64,000 nucleotides of DNA from Chthoniobacterales bacterium (GTDB lineage: Bacteria > Verrucomicrobiota > Verrucomicrobiia > Chthoniobacterales > UBA10450), in contig DATENU010000009.1 in NCBI GenBank assembly GCA_035274845.1, positions 62,001-126,000 of the forward strand, in the 5' to 3' direction. This document shows positions 62,563 through 64,000 of the stretch, in pieces. A program made the position numbers and the translations under genes. Every line of letters begins with the position of its first letter. The first letter of the stretch is position 1. The notes below the pieces were generated by a model. That model made no database searches. It worked only from the letters and a program-made list of their open reading frames with translations, and was not told the origin of the DNA.

Positions 62563-63782
62563 AAGCGAACCGTGAACTGCGCGCCGAGCATGTGCGTCAG
62601 GTCACGCAAACCGTAGTTGTCACGCTGGATGCTGTATTGAATTTTTAACTGCGTATGCGGCGTGAACCGGTAGCCGGCCGCGACATCAGTCCGCCACAGG
62701 TCGCGACCCCACGGCGCGCTGCCACCATAGCCATAGCCGTCCGGCACGTCTGAGAAGAACTGCTGATTCCAGCGTAAGGCGCCGAAAAACTGCGGCGCGA
62801 AGTTGTATTTCGCCTCCAGATAATAAGCGAAGGTATCCGCATTTCCGAAGCCGGGGACCTCAAAGCGGGCCTCGAAAAATTCCGCCCAGAGTTGCAGGTG
62901 ATGCAAGGCGTAGCTGATGTCCTGGCCCAGGACCGTCTGGTGGAAATCGCCGATGTCGCGCCCCATCGGCAACGTGGGCTCTGCCGTGGATTGGAAATAG
63001 GCTCCATCGCTCGCCGAAAAACCAATATTCCAGGCCTGATTGGGACGGAACCCAAGCCGGCCGCTGACGGTGGGATTCTCGAAGCCTCTACGCGTCACGT
63101 ACCAGTATTCCGGCCGGGAAGAGAGCGACGCATTCTTGACTTCCGCCGCGTAATCGAACTGGCCGATCTTGCCGGCCACCGAAACGCCCGAGGCGTAACT
63201 CGGCCCCCAAATCACCGGGTTGTGTTCGTATTTTTCCTCCGGCGGTCCGATCGAGAGCACGGGAGTGTAAGGCGCCCTTTCATCTTCGATCGCGGTAATA
63301 TTTTCATAGGGCAAGGGCGCGTTGATAAACGGATTGCTCCACGACAGATGGCGTTCCACCCAGCGGCCGACCACGGTGGCAAATTGACCAACCTGAAGAC
63401 TGATCCGGCCATCTTCCCACGGGGTATAGCGCAACGCGTATTCGTCGAGACGCAATTGCGCACCGTGATCGCTCGGATCGAAATGGCGATCGAGCCGTGA
63501 TTGCGCGAAGAAGTAAACCTTCGACCCGAGTTGGGCATCAACGAACAGACTGAGGCGCGGGTTGAAAAGGCTGTCGCTGGTGGTCTGGATCAGACCGGGC
63601 GCCGCTCCCCAGAAGCGATACCCCTCCAAGTCGAGTGTGCCACTGAGCTTCACTCGCGCCTGGTCCTCGAAGGCAGAGAAGGTTAGAGCCTCTTCCACGC
63701 GATCGAGAAAATCTTCCGCCCGCGCGCCGGGAAACATCGACCCGGCGATCGCTACAATCAGAAAAGGCCGGAACAATTTCAT
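62559..63782 (-). CDS. outer-membrane beta-barrel (porin-like) protein
   Basis: A 407-residue protein with a signal peptide (MKLFRPFLIVAIAGSMFPGARA) and alternating aromatic strands typical of barrels: DLEGYRFWGAAPG, KVYFFAQSRLDRHFD, AQLRLDEYALRYTPWEDG, FYYLEAKYNFAPQFFGALRW-type, and a final Phe (LGAQFTVRF) as in outer-membrane proteins. It probably forms a channel or OprO/P-like porin; substrate unknown. The start at 63782 overlaps the stop of the upstream histidine kinase (ATGA-type), so both are in one operon, unusual for a porin and suggesting sensor-linked expression. Confidence 0.78.
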   Translation of the reverse strand: MKLFRPFLIVAIAGSMFPGARAEDFLDRVEEALTFSAFEDQARVKLSGTLDLEGYRFWGAAPGLIQTTSDSLFNPRLSLFVDAQLGSKVYFFAQSRLDRHFDPSDHGAQLRLDEYALRYTPWEDGRISLQVGQFATVVGRWVERHLSWSNPFINAPLPYENITAIEDERAPYTPVLSIGPPEEKYEHNPVIWGPSYASGVSVAGKIGQFDYAAEVKNASLSSRPEYWYVTRRGFENPTVSGRLGFRPNQAWNIGFSASDGAYFQSTAEPTLPMGRDIGDFHQTVLGQDISYALHHLQLWAEFFEARFEVPGFGNADTFAYYLEAKYNFAPQFFGALRWNQQFFSDVPDGYGYGGSAPWGRDLWRTDVAAGYRFTPHTQLKIQYSIQRDNYGLRDLTHMLGAQFTVRF

Positions 63783-64000
63783 GCGGGGAGGGAGGACTCG
63801 GAAGGAACTTTGTCGGCCGCGCGGAAACGGACCTCGAATTCCGTCCAATTTTCGTCCGAGGAAACCAGGCGCATCATGCCGCCGTGCAGCCGCACCAACT
63901 CGCGCGCGAGGTTCAAACCAAGGCCGTGGCCGGCGATTTTCTCACCATTGGTCCCGCGAGAAAAACGTTCGAAAATGAGAGGCTGCATCTCGATTGGAAT
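63779..64000 (-). CDS. C-terminal end of a histidine kinase (cut by the right edge)
   Basis: The frame is open to the window's end and codes IPIEMQPLIFERFSRGTNGEKIAGHGLGLNLARELVRLHGG, the G1/G2 region of a HATPase domain (ERFSRG, GHGLGLNLARELV), then a short tail. It is thus a sensor kinase extending past 64000. Its stop overlaps the start of the porin-like gene by four bases, implying translational coupling. Confidence 0.85.
   Translation of the reverse strand: MPIEMQPLIFERFSRGTNGEKIAGHGLGLNLARELVRLHGGMMRLVSSDENWTEFEVRFRAADKVPSESSLPA

Overview
This 64 kb window is dense, GC-rich bacterial chromosome, with about 46 genes, almost no gap over 300 bp and few Shine-Dalgarno sites. The best guess for the source is a soil Verrucomicrobiota of the Chthoniobacterales (Spartobacteria) type. 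This is inference: the clue is the paired secreted C-terminal module with the signatures [20 protein letters not shown] and NDNWQD, found four times here and known to me from that group. No rRNA or tRNA was seen, so the placement is untested.

Layout. 1-2703: a NMT1/SsuA-type ABC importer (binding protein cut by the left edge, permease, ATPase). 2882-7648: an electron-transfer module made of a double cyclic-nucleotide-domain protein with four [4Fe-4S] clusters, a membrane protein with histidine pairs in its helices, and a membrane-anchored ten-haem cytochrome c. 7653-11502: a KaiC-like ATPase overlapping a hybrid histidine kinase. 11583-15721: a Ski2-like helicase, a small exported protein and agmatine deiminase. 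15722-17087: a 1.4 kb island carrying a TIR protein, flanked by two copies of the agmatine deiminase 3' end. 17084-24896: membrane protein, sulfatase, two beta-propeller proteins and an SGNH esterase. 25031-30654: gap, pgk and tpiA, with an SGNH/MBOAT acetylation pair lodged between pgk and tpiA. 30759-36218: a secreted cyclophilin with the repeat module, a LolA-like protein, and a PAP2/GT39/GT2 operon. 36347-43380: TraB/GumN protein, PTS EIIA, argS, treY and an M50-like protease. 43627-50895: three tandem paralogous surface proteins. 50907-53698: EF-P, a pentapeptide-repeat/TIR fusion and arabinose-5-phosphate isomerase. 54242-58616: two glycosyltransferases interrupted by a Septu-type PtuA/PtuB pair. 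58619-64000: class A PBP, MidA-type methyltransferase, an outer-membrane-type protein and the end of a histidine kinase.

Three themes stand out. First, immunity: two TIR proteins and one Septu-like pair, two of the three loci in stretches visibly poorer in GC than their surroundings, one with a clear insertion scar. Second, respiration: the Fe-S/cytochrome b/ten-haem cluster has no recognisable terminal enzyme and its ferredoxin carries its own cyclic-nucleotide sensor domains. Third, palindromes: two kinds of dispersed palindromic elements recur. One kind sits in convergent 3' junctions and has also entered coding frames (helicase, argS, treY). The other has arms built of short tandem words and abuts start codons, where a Shine-Dalgarno would be expected.
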